A stretch of 64,000 nt of DNA from Bryum argenteum. Lineage: Eukaryota > Streptophyta > Bryopsida > Bryales > Bryaceae. Positions 11,544-24,755 of this stretch are shown piece after piece. The DNA is taken from positions 2,801,601 through 2,865,600 of the forward strand of contig CM073322.1 of the NCBI GenBank assembly GCA_037043015.1. The letters are read 5' to 3'. The position numbers and the translations under genes were made by a program. The notes beneath the pieces were generated by a model. That model saw only the letters and a program-made list of their open reading frames with translations, was not told the DNA's origin and did no database searches. How positions within the stretch are numbered: position 1 is the first letter of the stretch; every line of letters starts with the position of its first letter.

Positions 11544-12886
11544 GAGGCTATCACTCAAACTATTACCGAAATTATACCAAGCTAGAATCATTCAACTAGA
11601 AAGTTATTGAAATTCATTCCAAATATATAGAAATTAAGAAAAGAATTCATATATTTAAGTAAAAATGATCTTGCAAGTTTGAAACATGCAATACGTTTAA
11701 ACTCAAAATAAGAAGCTCCTAGCTTGCAATTTAAACTACACCAAGAAGATCATAACCCATTCCTTTTATTATTTACTATCAAAGTCTTTATGCCACATTT
11801 ACATGATCACCGTCAAAACACTAAAACTTTGAGAAAGTAAACAATTGTCAAATACCAAAATTACAAATACAAGGAGGAATCGTAACCATAGTAATCAAAG
11901 TACAAGAAAACTTTTGAATTTTACAATGCAATCATGTACTTATGCTACAAAGCCTTATGCATGTACGTACTTAAGAACACTTGCACTTGGTATACATCAA
12001 AAGAACCCCAAAAACTAAACATAAACCAAAAATTCTCTTCCATATGTATATATTTGGAAAAATCACTAAAAAAAAAATTCTAGAGTGTCACATGTGTGAA
12101 ATCTTTTCATGTGCGAATCCAAAGTACAAAGAAAACAAAATGGTGGGGACTTGGGACTTCATCATGCTTCGATCATGATCTAGTGGAAAAACCAAGGGGG
12201 TTTGAATGGGTCTAAGCAATAAGCAACGGTGTAGTACGCAAGACAACTTTCTTTTTTTTCTTTCTTTGTTTTGACGTGTTTGGATGGAACATATAATATG
12301 TCGTCCTCTCCTACACACAAACGGGTGGGTGGCGAATATTGTGCCCTCAAAGAGCCCAAGTGGTCATCAATTGGGGGCCCCTTGTTGTAATTGGGGCATG
12401 AGCCCCTTTGCTAGCAACCACATCAATCGACGCGCACATATTGGCCAGAGGTCCCATTCAGATTCTGGTCCTACCTACCTACCAACTTACAGTCCGTTAA
12501 CCGGCACACTACTACTCGTACATTGGGACCAACAATTTTCGTTCAATCCCGTTCTCCCATAAAATGAATGTCGACTATGAAATGGCATGCGTAAACGAGC
12601 ACTTGACATGGCTTCGTAATTTTATGGACACGGGGTCGGTCCCCTATGGAATATTGTGGTCACGGAACTTCTTGGAGACATACATTCTCCAAAGCCGTAA
12701 TGAATTTTGGGTACCATGGCATGACTATTTCGTAGACAAAAAAATGTACAATTTTTTTTCTTGAAACAATCAAGCAATTTAAGTGATGTATAGTAAATTC
12801 TTTTTAGTAAAGAAATGTAGGAAAATAAATTCTTCGGTTTTGAATTAGGAGACCCTAACTATAATGTCATATATAAGTAAGTTACA
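11544..12886. other. AT-rich intergenic spacer
   Basis: No supportable gene. The less AT-rich patch at about 12,280-12,720 contains open frames on both strands, but none has a recognisable motif or splice structure. Confidence 0.45.
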
Positions 12887-13460
12887 TTAAAAGATCCAAG
12901 AAAGCCAAAATGAATTGCTGCTATATTTTGGGCAACCTAGATGAAGGAGTTGAAATTAATATTTTTCCCTTAGGTTTTTAGTGGATGTTTGTAGATGTTC
13001 TCTTTGCTACAAGGTCAAATTTCAATTTTTGAGGTTTAAGATGCAAGTTTGAATTTCCAAGGCAAGAAAAAATAGCTTTTATTTTGATTTTTTTTTATTT
13101 ATTTTTTTATTTATTTTTTAATTTTTATTTTTTTTTTTATTTTTTTTTTCCTTAAAAATTGGTTCATAAGTAAGATCCTTTCAAGGAAGTGACACGAGTT
13201 CAAGATTTTACCAATTTCACAAGGGTGGACTTCAAAAATTACGACAGTAAGTTTCATAGTTTGTTGTGATGTTTTCATATTATTCTTTCAAAATTTGTCA
13301 AAATTTGAGATCTAGAAATAAGTTTAGGAATAATTATGCCTAAAATTCAAAAGCTTGTAGAGGTACCTTCCAAAAAAAAGTAGAGAAACAATTTTACCTA
13401 AAATTCAAAAACTTGTAGAAATTTGTAGAAGTACCTTCTCACTTTATTTTTTCCAAAGAA
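12887..13460. mobile_element. decayed TTAA MITE relative
   Basis: Starts with ttaaaagatccaagaaagcc, a left end of the 'AAAGATCC' type missing several C residues. It continues with sequence matching the long copy at 16236 (ttttgggcaacctagatgaag, tttttagtggatgtttgtagatgttc, ctacaaggt). No right terminus was found. A T/A-rich low-complexity block occupies 13083-13150. Confidence 0.5.
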
Positions 13461-14720
13461 CAAATACAATTACCGCAATCCATGTTTTTAATTGATCATG
13501 TTAGGGACTTGTATGTATTATCAAGATTGTGATAACTTCTTTCATGTGTTGGAGTATGTCTTTTACCTCTTTGTCCTGTGGCCATCGAGGTAATGACATT
13601 ACAAACAGACATTGTATTCACGCCAATCTTCAATTGAAGATTGGAGTTCTTATCTATCTGTTGGAGTATGCTTTTATGGTGGTGGACATTTTTATTTTCT
13701 TCATGCATGAAATTTGCATGTATTTATTTTTAGATCTCAAAATTCATTGCTATGTATATAGTTGTGGAGTTTGTAATAAGAATGCTATGTGGCGTAGCCT
13801 TCACAAGAATTTTCTTGTAATATTTTATTAACTCAAAGTAGAAATTAAGTTTTTATTCAGCATTTGCTGAAATTTTACTAAATTAGATAAAACAAGGAAC
13901 AAAAAGTGAATAATTGCGAGTCCACCGCAACTCTTAAGCTACAACAACAAAGTAGCAATAGAAAGTATGTTTTTGGCGTGAAGGCAAAATATGACAATAT
14001 TTAAGAACTATTTATGAAAAAAAAGAAGTATCTGTACCAAAAAATAGCATATAAAAATCTAGTCGTGCAAAAAATTTAAGTCAATCTCTATTGCTTATTG
14101 TAATTTTTCTTTATTGAATGGTTTTTAACTTTGCACAAGGAGTTCAATATCTTTACAAGTCCAACAAAAATTGTTGACGACAACAACACGTACTAAAGAA
14201 ACTCTTAACAGTCAACTCCCTAAAGTCTAACAATCAAGGAACTTTCAACAATCAACTTCAAGTGGTTGCCAACTGGATTTTGCAGCATCAAATTCCACTG
14301 CGTAAAGAAAAGAATATCCCCAAGAAATTGTTGTCTTCACTTTAGGTTGAAACTCACGAACAGAAGGCAACTGTCACACTTAGAATCTTAGATATCTCAA
14401 GAGTCACTTGCACAAATTCAAATACTACAAAAAGAGTTCAGATAGAGAATCAAGTACTTTGACATTCAATTCAACATGTCATAGTAATTGTGCAGTTGAA
14501 ATTGAATTCAACTTTGGCCCAACTCTAGGGAGTTTAGGCGTTGCAAGTCCAACTCCTTGTGTGCACTGCCGTGATAATATTTCAATTGTTCATATACATG
14601 ATATTGTCCATAGTGTTTAAGCACGCAATCACTAGTGCACACTATTTTAGTAATCAAATACCATATATACCGTAGCATGGCCACTAAGGTAGAAGTTATG
14701 TCATTTTGAAGTGCCAAGAA

Positions 14721-14725
<5 letters not shown>
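13461..14725. other. AT-rich intergenic spacer
   Basis: No gene identified. A short inverted repeat (cttcaattgaagattgg) lies at about 13,627. Everything else looks like unique AT-rich DNA. Confidence 0.45.

Positions 14726-14756
<31 letters not shown>
14726..14756. repeat. A31 homopolymer
   Basis: Uninterrupted run of 31 adenines. It could be the poly(A) tail of a retroposed sequence, but no recognisable upstream retrogene is present and no flanking duplication was seen. Confidence 0.85.
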
Positions 14757-14758
<2 letters not shown>

Positions 14759-14959
14759 TTACCTTGTAGTAGAGTGGCCCAAAAAACCTTCGAAAGGCTC
14801 ATTTCAAAATTAAATGCACATCTTAGACTTGATATTGAAAATTTCAACTATAAGATCATGTTTTAGTCCAATTACTCTCCCAAACAAGTATTATCAAGTT
14901 AACGGTATGGACCCTAAGTAAAAGTCGTAATAACATTCTTTTTGTTTTGAATCAAACCG

Positions 14960-15212
14960 ACACGGGACTCTTTTTGACATTAGAGTCCCCTCCCTCTTGT
15001 CGACATTGGAAACCCGGGCCTCTTTTCGACATTAAAAACCCAACCCTCTTTTCGACATCCAAGACCCGGCCCTCTCGTCGACATTGAAGACTCCGGCCTC
15101 TCTTCGACATTGGAGACCCGAGCCTCTTGTCGACGTTGCCCTCTTTTCAACATTAAAAACCCAACCCTCTTTCCGACATTAGAGACCCGGGCCTCTTTTC
15201 AACAACGGAGAC
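14960..15212. repeat. GACATT minisatellite (24-29 bp units)
   Basis: About nine units share the pattern cctcttttcgacattggagacccggg with variable spacing. GACATT-type cores recur near 14976, 15001, 15030, 15055, 15079, 15104, 15131 and 15174. Units are diverged. No coding frame persists through it. Confidence 0.8.
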
Positions 15213-16039
15213 GGGGGGGTGCCTGTTTTTACGACAATTGGAGGTAAGGATGTTTTTCATGAAAATCTGGGTAAGAAGATTGGTTTGCCACCTTAGCAAG
15301 CAAGAAAAGTATATAATCGAAGAAAAAAGGGGGGGGGGGTGAGGTGATTTGCATGGAAGGAAGGAATGAATTGCCAGGAAGGGTGAATAGATATAATGGG
15401 GCGCTCATAGATTTTTTCACATGATGTGTGGGCTTGATACTTGAGAACAAAGGCCGGCCGGACGGATGCAGCCGCCCCTTCCAAGGCGAGCCGACCACCG
15501 AAAGCAACTCAGTGGCAGGACAGGTTGCCCCCCCCCCCCACCCCCGTCCCGCAAATTGAATGCCACTCAATCCTCTCCTGCAGTCAGTCAGTCAGTGCGC
15601 AGTTGCCATAGCCGGGTCGAAAAAGGAAAAATAAAGGAATGATCCTCATTAACATAGTTGGCATTCCATGTGTGGTTAGGCTGGATATGTATGCACATAT
15701 GCCCCCTCCCCGGCGGGGACCCCGCCCTTCCTAGAGTGGTCCAAAAAGGGCCACCCCCCCTGCCCCCCCTCGGCGGGCCGGGCATTAGAACAGTGCCATG
15801 TGTGGCATGCTTTTTTGCCAGATCCTTTGATATTTTGGACATTGGAATGTTGTCTCTCTGCGCGACATTTATACTCTCCTGGTAAATGTGTCTCCTCGTC
15901 CCTTTGTAATCTATTATCCCCCCCCCCCCTCATGATAACGAATTTTCTTGTTACGCTATTTTATCTTATCATAAGTGAAATGAACCTACTCCCCTCTCGC
16001 TTGATTCTTAAAATCCAATACCGGTTCTGAGGGTTCTCA
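15213..16039. other. GC-richer spacer with G/C homopolymers
   Basis: Contains runs of G (about 15331) and C (about 15528 and 15920) and a GC-rich block at 15,700-15,790. Open frames on both strands look like products of the GC-rich composition, not genes. Confidence 0.5.
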
Positions 16040-16202
16040 CACGAGAAAAAATAAATAAATAAATCAGCCGACTTTGATCGTTACAATCTTACAAATGAAG
16101 AAGAATCAACGTTGAGATTCTACGTCATGTTTAGATTGAGTATTATTGGTTGTGAAGTAGAAGAAGGTCATTTTTGAGGCATGGAGGATCTATAGGGGTT
16201 AA
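16040..16202. mobile_element. 5'-truncated TTAA MITE, 'AAAGATCC' subfamily
   Basis: The interior and right end (cagccgactttgatcgttacaatctta, gaagtagaagaaggtcatttttga, ggatctataggggttaa) parallel the complete copy at 24756-25022. The left end is missing. It lies only 34 bp upstream of the next family member. Confidence 0.6.
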
Positions 16203-16235
16203 AAAGTAATATTTGTACTTTAGCTTTGGTGCCTA

Positions 16236-17169
16236 TTAACCCCTGAACTACCAAGGCCTCCGATAAGGAGATTTGTGATTTCGGGCAGCCTAAGTGAAGA
16301 TGTAAAAAGTAATATTTTTGCCTAAGATTTTTACTGTATGTTCCCTATACTACAAGGTGTATGTTGGAAAATTTGTAAAGCCAAACTCCACCTATGGAGG
16401 TTTTAAACACAAAATTTAGTTTTCAGCCTTGGGCGGGCAGAAAAAACTTTTTATTTTTACCTTTTTTTAAATTTTTTTTTTTTGGAAATCTTTTCTTGAT
16501 TGATTTTGTACTTAGGTTTCCAAGTGACCCAGGTTGAAACTTTTACCAATCCTACAAGGGCACCCTTCAAAAATTACAAGAGCTAGATTCAAAGTTTTCT
16601 TTCATATTACAATTTTTTCTTTCAAAATTTGCCAAAATTTGAGGTTTTGGAATTTTTTGAATTTCATTTTTCTTGAAGTTCAAAAACTCAAGAAGGTATA
16701 TACTTGCCGTTCATTTTCCCCCTAAACCATATACAATAAACGTGGTGCATGTTTTACCAAATCCTTGATTTCTACCTTCTTCTAGCAAATATATTGCATG
16801 AAGGTTCACAAAGCAAAATGAGTGTCTAAAATTTTGCATGGGCATGCCCAACTTAGTTATATACATGGAAAAAAATATGAGCTAGATGTTTAAGGATATA
16901 AGCATCACGTTTTCCTTTGCACAAAGTCGACTATGTTTGCTGAAAAAAAGATTGAATCAACTTTGAATGTTACGATCTTATGAATGGCTACGATCCAACG
17001 GTTGAAATTTCAGCCACTACCTCTAATAATAGTTATCTTTAAGATCATACGGTTGAAAGTTTCAAAAAAGCGTAAAAAATATTCTCACACTCCAAAGTTT
17101 ACAAGGTGGTATGGAATTGCAATTGTGGAGTTTGGAGCTCACAAAACACCGTGGTAGTTTAGGGGTTAA
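16236..17169. mobile_element. long TTAA-flanked MITE (934 bp)
   Basis: Left end TTAA CCCCTGAACTACCAAGG; right end is the inverted ccgtggtagtttagggg then TTAA, giving a TIR of about 19 bp with two mismatches. The interior shares aacggttgaaa-type motifs with the 270-bp subfamily. The greater length may mean an internal insertion or a separate master copy. No transposase frame is present. Confidence 0.75.
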
Positions 17170-18031
17170 TATTTCCACTTGTTGATTTTGTTGTGTTCAT
17201 AGTTTTGAATATTATGATGATCTATTGAGTGCAAATACATGGTGATTTGTTAGTAGTGGCAATATTTGTCTTAGTGTTAAGTATCGTGTGTCTTAGTATG
17301 AGATAGTTGTTTTGTGAAATCTCTTCAAAGTAAACCCATTATACGAAGAATAATGACAGATAGCAATGTGAATTCTTATGTGCTTCTTAATTCAAGTTTG
17401 GCTTCGGATGGTTGCTCAAGTCCAAGGCTAATCTTGCCAAATTCATATTTAGGTTAGAATATTGTCACTTTCATTGAAGAAATAAGTTGACCGTAAATAG
17501 AACTAGAAACACCATAGCTAAAGTGTCAAATGTTGATATGCGGATTTTCAAGTTGGCAAACGGCCAAAAAATCGTGGTCAAAATCATTTGAGATTTGCGC
17601 ACCTCAAATTTTGTACCTTATTGAGAATAAGATTTTCATATCAAATATTTTGAGATCATGCTTTTAGTAATATGCATAAGACTTGATCTACATGGTGGAC
17701 AAATTGCTCAAGACTTGGCTATGGTCTTAAAAGTTAGCTCCTGTAAAACACCTTTGTTCTAGAAAGAAGAGAATTTTCATCTTTTGTAAACACCTATAAC
17801 ACCAACTCTTTAGTAAGTGCATCGATGAAATCTCTCACTTTGAAAGGTTCAAAAATGTTAATAAAAACTAGTCTTCAAGTTGTGCATTATGTATCACTAT
17901 AACAACGTCAATAGATTGTGTACACATATAGATGGTCATTATAAATATTCTTATAACTTAAATCCTAATTAACATTGTATCAAGGTACTAATAATATACA
18001 ATAACTAGTAGGCATCTAAGGCCAATACACA
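17170..18031. other. AT-rich intergenic spacer
   Basis: No gene or clear repeat recognised. Confidence 0.45.
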
Positions 18032-18300
18032 TTAACCCCTAAACGACCACGGCCACCGATTCGGCGTTTACGGTCAAGGCAAAAAAAAAATTACAGTGAA
18101 CTTCAAACGTTATGATCTCACATCTAGTGATGATCCAACGGTTGAAAATTTTCACACTACTACCAATGGTAGTCTACTTCAAGATCCTACGGTTGAAATT
18201 ATCAAAAATTTCCAAAAATATTGGACGTACCCCCATTAGTACATAGTGGTCTCTGTTGGGATTTCAAGCTCCCAAAACATCGTGGATCTTTAGGGGTTAA
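18032..18300. mobile_element. TTAA-flanked MITE, 'CCCCTAAAC..CCACG' subfamily (copy B)
   Basis: 269 bp; TTAA CCCCTAAACGACCACGGCC to cgtggatctttagggg TTAA. Near-identical to copy A at 11273-11543 throughout, including the internal direct motif tacggttgaaa. Complete TIRs on both sides. Confidence 0.88.
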
Positions 18301-18406
18301 CTATGTGTTTTGCAATCTCGAAGGCTAATTCCATGTGATAAATCATCCCATCTCAACTTACCACTATAAGTAGAAACACATTGATTTCAAGCTAAAAATT
18401 GCAACG

Positions 18407-18640
18407 TTAACCCCTAAAGGAGAGTGGCCTCAAAACTGCCAAAAATCCTCAAAATTGCTGCAACATACAAATTTTCAATCTTTGACCAAATTTGAAGTAC
18501 GTAACCATAAGATCTCATTGCTAACTTGTATGTACACATGTTTTAGTTTCCGATTGCTCACCATTTGTGAAATCATAACATTCAAAGTTGGGGAATAAAA
18601 AATCAAAGCATTTCATGATTTTTGGGCTTCACTCGTTAAT
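18407..18640. mobile_element. partial TTAA MITE (left end only)
   Basis: TTAA CCCCTAAAGGAGAGTGGCC opens a sequence that resembles the family interior (accaaatttgaag, ctcaccatttgtgaaatcataacattcaaagtt) in reverse order. No matching right terminus was found. The end coordinate is approximate. Confidence 0.45.
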
Positions 18641-19747
18641 GACCACCTTGTCATACAAAGCATGCATACCGTACGTAGAGGAAAAATCCTTAAATTAATG
18701 TTCCATAGGACGAAATATCTTCGACTTTTCGGAGAGACATGTCGTCACCTCATGGTAACCCACAAAGCAAACAAAGGTGGCCTAGAATGTTTTTGTACTT
18801 GCTATTAAATATACTTGTTTTTTGGCTTTTTCTTCTTCTTTTTTTTTTTATCGCATGCTCGCGAAGATAATGATTTTTTGGGCCATGAAGGAAGGTGTAC
18901 CCAATAACTATGACAAAAACGTTGTGGTGCCATTTTTGCAGCCAAACAGAGAAAAAGGCACCGTCCAACGAATGGGGCGGCAGCAAACGGACCCATGTGC
19001 CCCCGTCGATATTTTGTTTTTCCAGGCCCCTTGTACTTGTACCTACCTACCGGATCGTCTGGTTCGTCTTTTTTCTTTAAAAAAAAGGGTTTTTGGTTTT
19101 TTGGTTTTTTGGTTTTTTGGTTTTTCTTTGCTTTTGTGGTCCATCATGGGAGTAGAGCTTCGAATTTTCCAAGAGCTGTCCTTCTAGTTTCCATCAACGT
19201 GGACGGGAGGATCGGCCCCACCGGTGGCCCCCGATAGAATTTTGGTGGCTTTACACTATTGGTTTGTTCGGTTGTATGTCGTTTTGGTTTTGGTCTTTTT
19301 TTTTTTACGGGGCGTTAGTACAATTCTCCAGGCTCTCTCTGTCAGTGACTTTTCTTGTAGGATTCTGTGCATTATTTTGTATTGAAAAGGATGAACTTTG
19401 GGCAAGAGGGTTTTTTTCCGGTCAAGTTTTCTAAATAGATAGAAACTCCGGTCCCTTTCTAAGGGGCCCGCATGAATGAAGTGTTTGTTCGTAATGCTAA
19501 TAACCCGATGCTCACCGGACAAGGGGAAATTGGTAGTCTAAGTTTTTACACAAGATTATAAGGAGCTTTCTTGTGAGTTTGTGTAAGGAATTCAACCGGT
19601 CTAGTCATATTTGACAATGTGGCGAAGTTAAATCCCGCGATAGCGTGGACGTTGTACCGTAAAAACTGCCCTATGTCAACATGAGGTGAAATTCTTCTAT
19701 TCTAGAGTATCTAGTAGGTTACTTATAGAATGTACAAAGTAGGTTAC
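18641..19747. other. intergenic spacer with GGTTTTTT repeat
   Basis: No supportable gene. A GGTTTTTT octamer repeat of about five units sits at 19,088-19,129. Open frames overlapping it on both strands are short and without motifs. Confidence 0.45.
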
Positions 19748-20295
19748 TTAACCCCTAAGAGCCCAATCAACCATTTTATGGTTGATCCCAAACTTTGAGA
19801 AGCCATAGCACACTAAAAAATAAAAATAAATGGAATTTAATTTTTTTCTACTTTCCGAAAATTTGGTGAGTTAGGAACCACATCTAATTTTCGGGACCTC
19901 GATAGATTGTTCGTAGTAAGCCTTCAGAAACAGACAGGGCAAGGTTTCCTTAGTGTTGGAAAACTGATAATATTTCGGAAAATTGATAGTGTTTCTCCTA
20001 GGTTGTGTGTGGCCTTTCTCTATAGTATCATAAAATATGTTATTTGAGCCAGTCAGATTGATTTCCAAGTGCTAATGGTAGGAAGTGTATTTTCTATTGA
20101 TTTTCAAAGTTTAACTCTCTTTAATTTATTGTAAAATTAACATATATTGTTTCAAGAAGTTTAACCGTATCGATTTATTCTTAGCATGTTGATTTTAATT
20201 TTGTCTTTGAAGAAAAACTTCATAAGAGTTACAGAATGCATATTTCATAACACAATTGAGTTTTTCTCTAAACTCCTTGGGCCTTTAGGGGTTAA
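19748..20295. mobile_element. TTAA-flanked MITE (548 bp)
   Basis: Left end TTAA CCCCTAAGAGCCCAATC; right end inverted ccttgggcctttagggg then TTAA. The terminal match is about 15 of 17 bp. The interior differs from the other copies, so this is either a separate subfamily or one with unrelated filler. Confidence 0.65.
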
Positions 20296-20855
20296 TACCA
20301 AATCTTAGATTCAAATTCTATATTGTTTGTGAGATCATAATGTTCAAAGTATTTTCCTTTTCTTCTTTTTTTGGCTTTAAATTGCCATTTGAGCAATTTG
20401 ATATCTATGCGAAGTTAGTACCATTAACAATTTAACTACTCTCTATTTCTTTTTCTTTTTCTTTTTTTTCTTGAACCGAACAATGTATTGATGACTGGAG
20501 CAATACATCAAGAACAAAATATTCTTTCGCTTGGCGAGGAGGAAATTAGTTCAACTTTTTGCTTTGAAGGTGATATTACAAAATATGAATTATATTTCAG
20601 AAATATGAGTGACTTTACAGAAAAAGTGTGATATTACATAATACACCATTGTGTAGGCATGTGAATGCAAGTTTTGGTGTGACAAGATGGCAGTGACATG
20701 GCATAGTGCCATTTTAACGGAATTGAGTTTTCATCGAAAAACCGAAAAAGCCATTTTGGACCACTTCAATAGTGCAACACCCAAAATGTATTGTAGGCAC
20801 ACACACAATTGTACCAACCAAAAACCTACTTGCACCACACATCTCTTGCTGAAAT

Positions 20856-20891
<36 letters not shown>

Positions 20892-21132
20892 AAATATATA
20901 GTCAAAGTGTTGATTTTTGGAGGGCCCCAAACAATCTATCTGCTATAGAAATCCCCAAATTGAAGGAAAACACTCACTTGGATTGCCTCAAATTAGGCTC
21001 CATCTCATCTTGGAGCTTTTCTTCTATTCGCTTTTTTTTACCCATACTATTTATTTTTATTTTTTCTAGTTTTTATGATATATTATTTAATTAGTCATAA
21101 CCAAGTTATGTTTCATTTGAAATAGTTATATA
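20296..21132. other. AT-rich spacer with A29 run
   Basis: Uninterrupted adenines at 20861-20889. Nothing else coding or structural recognised. Confidence 0.45.
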
Positions 21133-21212
21133 TTAACCCTTAAACTCCCAACCCATCTGAAAATACACTAAAAAGCATGCCCGAGGGGCATGATTGGGCG
21201 TTTAAGGGTTAA
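21133..21212. mobile_element. 80-bp minimal TTAA MITE
   Basis: TTAA CCCTTAAACTCCCAA on the left and ttgggcgtttaaggg TTAA on the right, only 80 bp apart. It keeps the subfamily hallmark cccgaggggc near one end. It appears to be an internal-deletion derivative in which little more than the termini remain. Confidence 0.75.
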
Positions 21213-23422
21213 GAATCAAGAAGTGATTTGCTTATTTGAGAAACTAGCATCCATTTCTATTCATTAACTCAAAAAGAACCGTACAAAAATCATAAATTTA
21301 TGACATGCTTTTTAGTGAAGGTAGCTCTTGTTTTTGGGATTTCAAACATGGGGAATGTTTTGTTGTTGCTAGCCAAAGTTTTTATGAGTATTTTTTTGCG
21401 TAGTTATGTTCTTGAAATGGAATTCAACAACTTTGTAGTTGGATTATATTTGATATGAATATTTTAGGTGTTAGATTTATGATGATGATTTTGTACCAAA
21501 AGACTAAAAAATACCATGGGTTTTGAGGAGATCTTTCTCCTTCATTCATCATTGGTTTTCAACTTCGTTTGATAGGTTGCATTTCAATTTTAATCTTGTT
21601 TGTGATCCTCTGCGAGTACTTATACGTTATGATCTTGCAATTTAAGAGGCTTCATGACTCAAAATTTGACCCACATGACCTACACTAAGTTTACTACAAG
21701 CTTTTACGGTTGGAATTTGAATACCTTGTCTTCACTATGACACATTTTTTGAAAATATGTTTTTTGGCTAAATATACCATAAGCAATGTACGGTTCAAGG
21801 TTAGTTTTAAGATTTTTATTTTATGAATAATTTGATTAGTTGTTATGAGTTTTCCAACAAAAAACTTCAATATTTTCTTAGTTATGAAACTTTATAATTT
21901 GGAGAATTGAACCTTTTGGGGGACCCTCGAATCCAAACAAAACTAAACATGAGTTTCAATATGCTATTGCATTAGTGCATCAGTTAAAGCGGAAACGATC
22001 TCTTTCGTTATGAATGCATTCAAGTCGAAACATTGACCCCTATAAAAATTGAAGTCTACTCTCAGTGTAGAAGATTGTTTCTGTCAAAAGATTATTAATA
22101 TACTTGAAAGTAAAACTATTATAAATATAAGGGTCTCATCTTGTAATAAAACCTATCGTAGATCACATAGATTAAATTTGGAGTCAAGAGGCCTATTCAA
22201 GATCATAACATATCAATATTAGAAACAAAAAATCAAAATTTCATCATTTTCACTTCGAAGTGGAAATATCATCAACGTGCCTATTGTTATCACAAGCCTT
22301 CAAATGAAGAGATGCTTGTATTTTTCTCATAGCAAAAAAAATTCATGAAAAAAACTCCTTGGGCAAAAATAATGATCTTGCAGTAGAGAAAACTACCCCC
22401 AATTTCTACAAATAAAACGTAATCTTCAATCAGACACCTTGCACTCAAATCCATGCCATATTTTTTAGAGCCTCTTGGACTAAACTAAAATTTCAGCCAT
22501 GGATTTGAACCAAAAAACTTTACTAAACAAACCAATGGTGGATGAAGGAGATACAACTTCTAAAAAATCATTCTTTCTTTCAATTTTTTTAGAGATCATC
22601 ACAAAAAAAGAAAACTTGGGGCTAGAAACTTTTGGAGATTATCCTTAGATCATACTCGTCTAAAAAAGATTGACATTAAATTAAAATCAATCGTACTCTA
22701 TAAAGAGACCGATAAACTCGATTGCGAAAACAAGAACTTACTCGAGTAAGTGTTTTTTTCAAAAGAAGTAGAGACGTATGCACTTCAAGTGAGGGTACGA
22801 CGGAAAGCCATTGACTTCACGCATGTGACAAGTGCGACGAATTTTATTTTTTTAGCTTCGAAATAAAAATTGCCGCACTAGATATTACAGTCCACCAACT
22901 TTGTCATGCTTCTAACTTCGTCATTCAGCATACTTTTGTGAGCACCGGCCATGTCAGGAGGCTCCAATACTCTTGCTACAAGTACACTTTTCTTCCGATA
23001 CTTTTTTGGGATCATGGATCCCACTTCCATACCCCGGCCTCAAAAAATCTAGCCCCCTCAAAGCTGTTTTGTGCATTTAAGCAACCATCCGCTTTTGATG
23101 TGGATTCGTCAACATCATCGTACTTTGGAATTCAACCATAAAGAATGAACCATGGTCCCCATCGTTAACGTAACGAAAGGGTGGTGTCTCTCGCTCTCTC
23201 TACGACTATAATCATAACACCGTGTTATACGACTAAAATGAAAACGCGTTAGAACAACTCCTTCCATTGACCTCAATGCCAACTACAAAGTTCTTAACAC
23301 GTCACAATACGTATGCGCTTGTACATCATGACCAAATCTACTCGAAACATCTCTTAGACTTTGTACTCATACGTATCTTACTTATAAGTGTATCTCTTCA
23401 AGCACATGAAGCATGTTATTCT
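21213..23422. other. AT-rich intergenic spacer
   Basis: More than 2 kb without a supportable gene, RNA or clear repeat. Open frames at 22,938-23,518 have no recognisable motif. Confidence 0.45.
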
Positions 23423-23792
23423 TTAACCCTTAAACGCCCAAGCAAGCCCGAGGGGCTTGATTCCAACATAATCTTCCCTATAGCTCTCACTATGCTCAAC
23501 TTTTCACTTATATTATGATGTCAAACTGGTCACCTCCTTACGATGCATCCAGAAAGTGAAATTTTACAATTCAAATCACAATTTGTATGACTGATTTTGT
23601 GCTTTGAAAGGATTGTGGTAGGTAGGTTGGGGTTGTGCATTACCTTGTAGGAGGTTGCAAGCTCATCATTGATTGGTCCATTCGTGATGCCCAAGTTCAA
23701 AAAGTGCACTATTCATAATGCCCAAGTCCAAAAGATGTTGTGATCCAATTTTGGGCTGCCCGTTTTAGACCCCATGGGCGTTTAAGGGTTAA
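23423..23792. mobile_element. TTAA-flanked MITE, 'CCCTTAAACGCCC' subfamily (copy 2)
   Basis: 370 bp: TTAA CCCTTAAACGCCCAAGC to ccatgggcgtttaaggg TTAA. It serves as the uninterrupted reference for the 7.2 kb copy, which carries a nested insertion. An internal short duplication (atgcccaagt(t/c)caaaa) is present. Confidence 0.85.
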
Positions 23793-24755
23793 CTCACACA
23801 CTTCACTTCGAAATCTTTTCTAGTTTTACTCTTTGCATTCAATAATACTCAACTTCTAAACAAGACGCTAAAACTAGCTCGTACTAGTTCCTACTCCTTA
23901 AATAGTTAAATTTAACTTGAATAGGATGGCAGGCCCCAAGGTACCATAAAAATGTATCATCAACTTTAAAATGATATTGCATCTCTCCATAAACACAATG
24001 AAGAAAAAAGTATTTAAGTTTTAACTAGGAAAAGTAAAATTTGATTTCTAAACTCTTCACATATTGATAAAGGGATGACATTTACAAAATCACAAAAAAT
24101 TCTATGGAAACTCGGGTCCCACCAATAGGTCCAAATTGCAATATTTTCAACAAAAACCCTTTTTTCAAAAAGTCTCAAGTATTTTTGGCCCAATGATGTG
24201 ATTCTCTTCTCATTGGAATATGTTGGTACACCTTAATAAAAGTAAAGACGGTTGTGAGGGGAGTATATAATTGGGCCAAATACACGAACCCCCAAATTTT
24301 GAAAATCAATAAATTCGCCATGGAGGCAAAAAAAATGCCCGTTCCCCGAGCCTCGTTCCCACCGCCCGTTCCCGCAAAGCAGGGGCCGAACGGTTCAGTT
24401 CGAGCTGGCAAGTCCCTCGAACCGAGGCTGATTTCATCCGTCCATGGATGAGAAATGGCTACGTTCATCCTCTGGGGACGAGGAAATGGTCGTGGCGCCT
24501 CTATAGAGGTGGGTGTGGCCTAGTCATAAGAGATAGAGTCCAAACACGAATAATATTCACAATAACCCCCCAAAATAGCCCAAAAATAAAAAGGGGCTGG
24601 AAAATTAAAGATAAAGATGAAAGAGGACTAGGAGATAAACTTGAATGGTTACTATGGGCTCCTCAAAATTTTGCCTTTTATGATGAAGGTTTCCACTATA
24701 AAGTTTATTTTTTATCAAAGTGAATTCATTTTCTATGCATATCATAAGTTTTGGT
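23793..24755. other. intergenic spacer
   Basis: Mostly AT-rich, with a GC-richer patch at 24,320-24,500. No gene recognised. Confidence 0.45.

Noticed and set aside
15229..15933. Pro/Gly-rich frames at 15.2-15.9 kb
   Set aside because: Composition artefact of G and C homopolymers; no motif on either strand.
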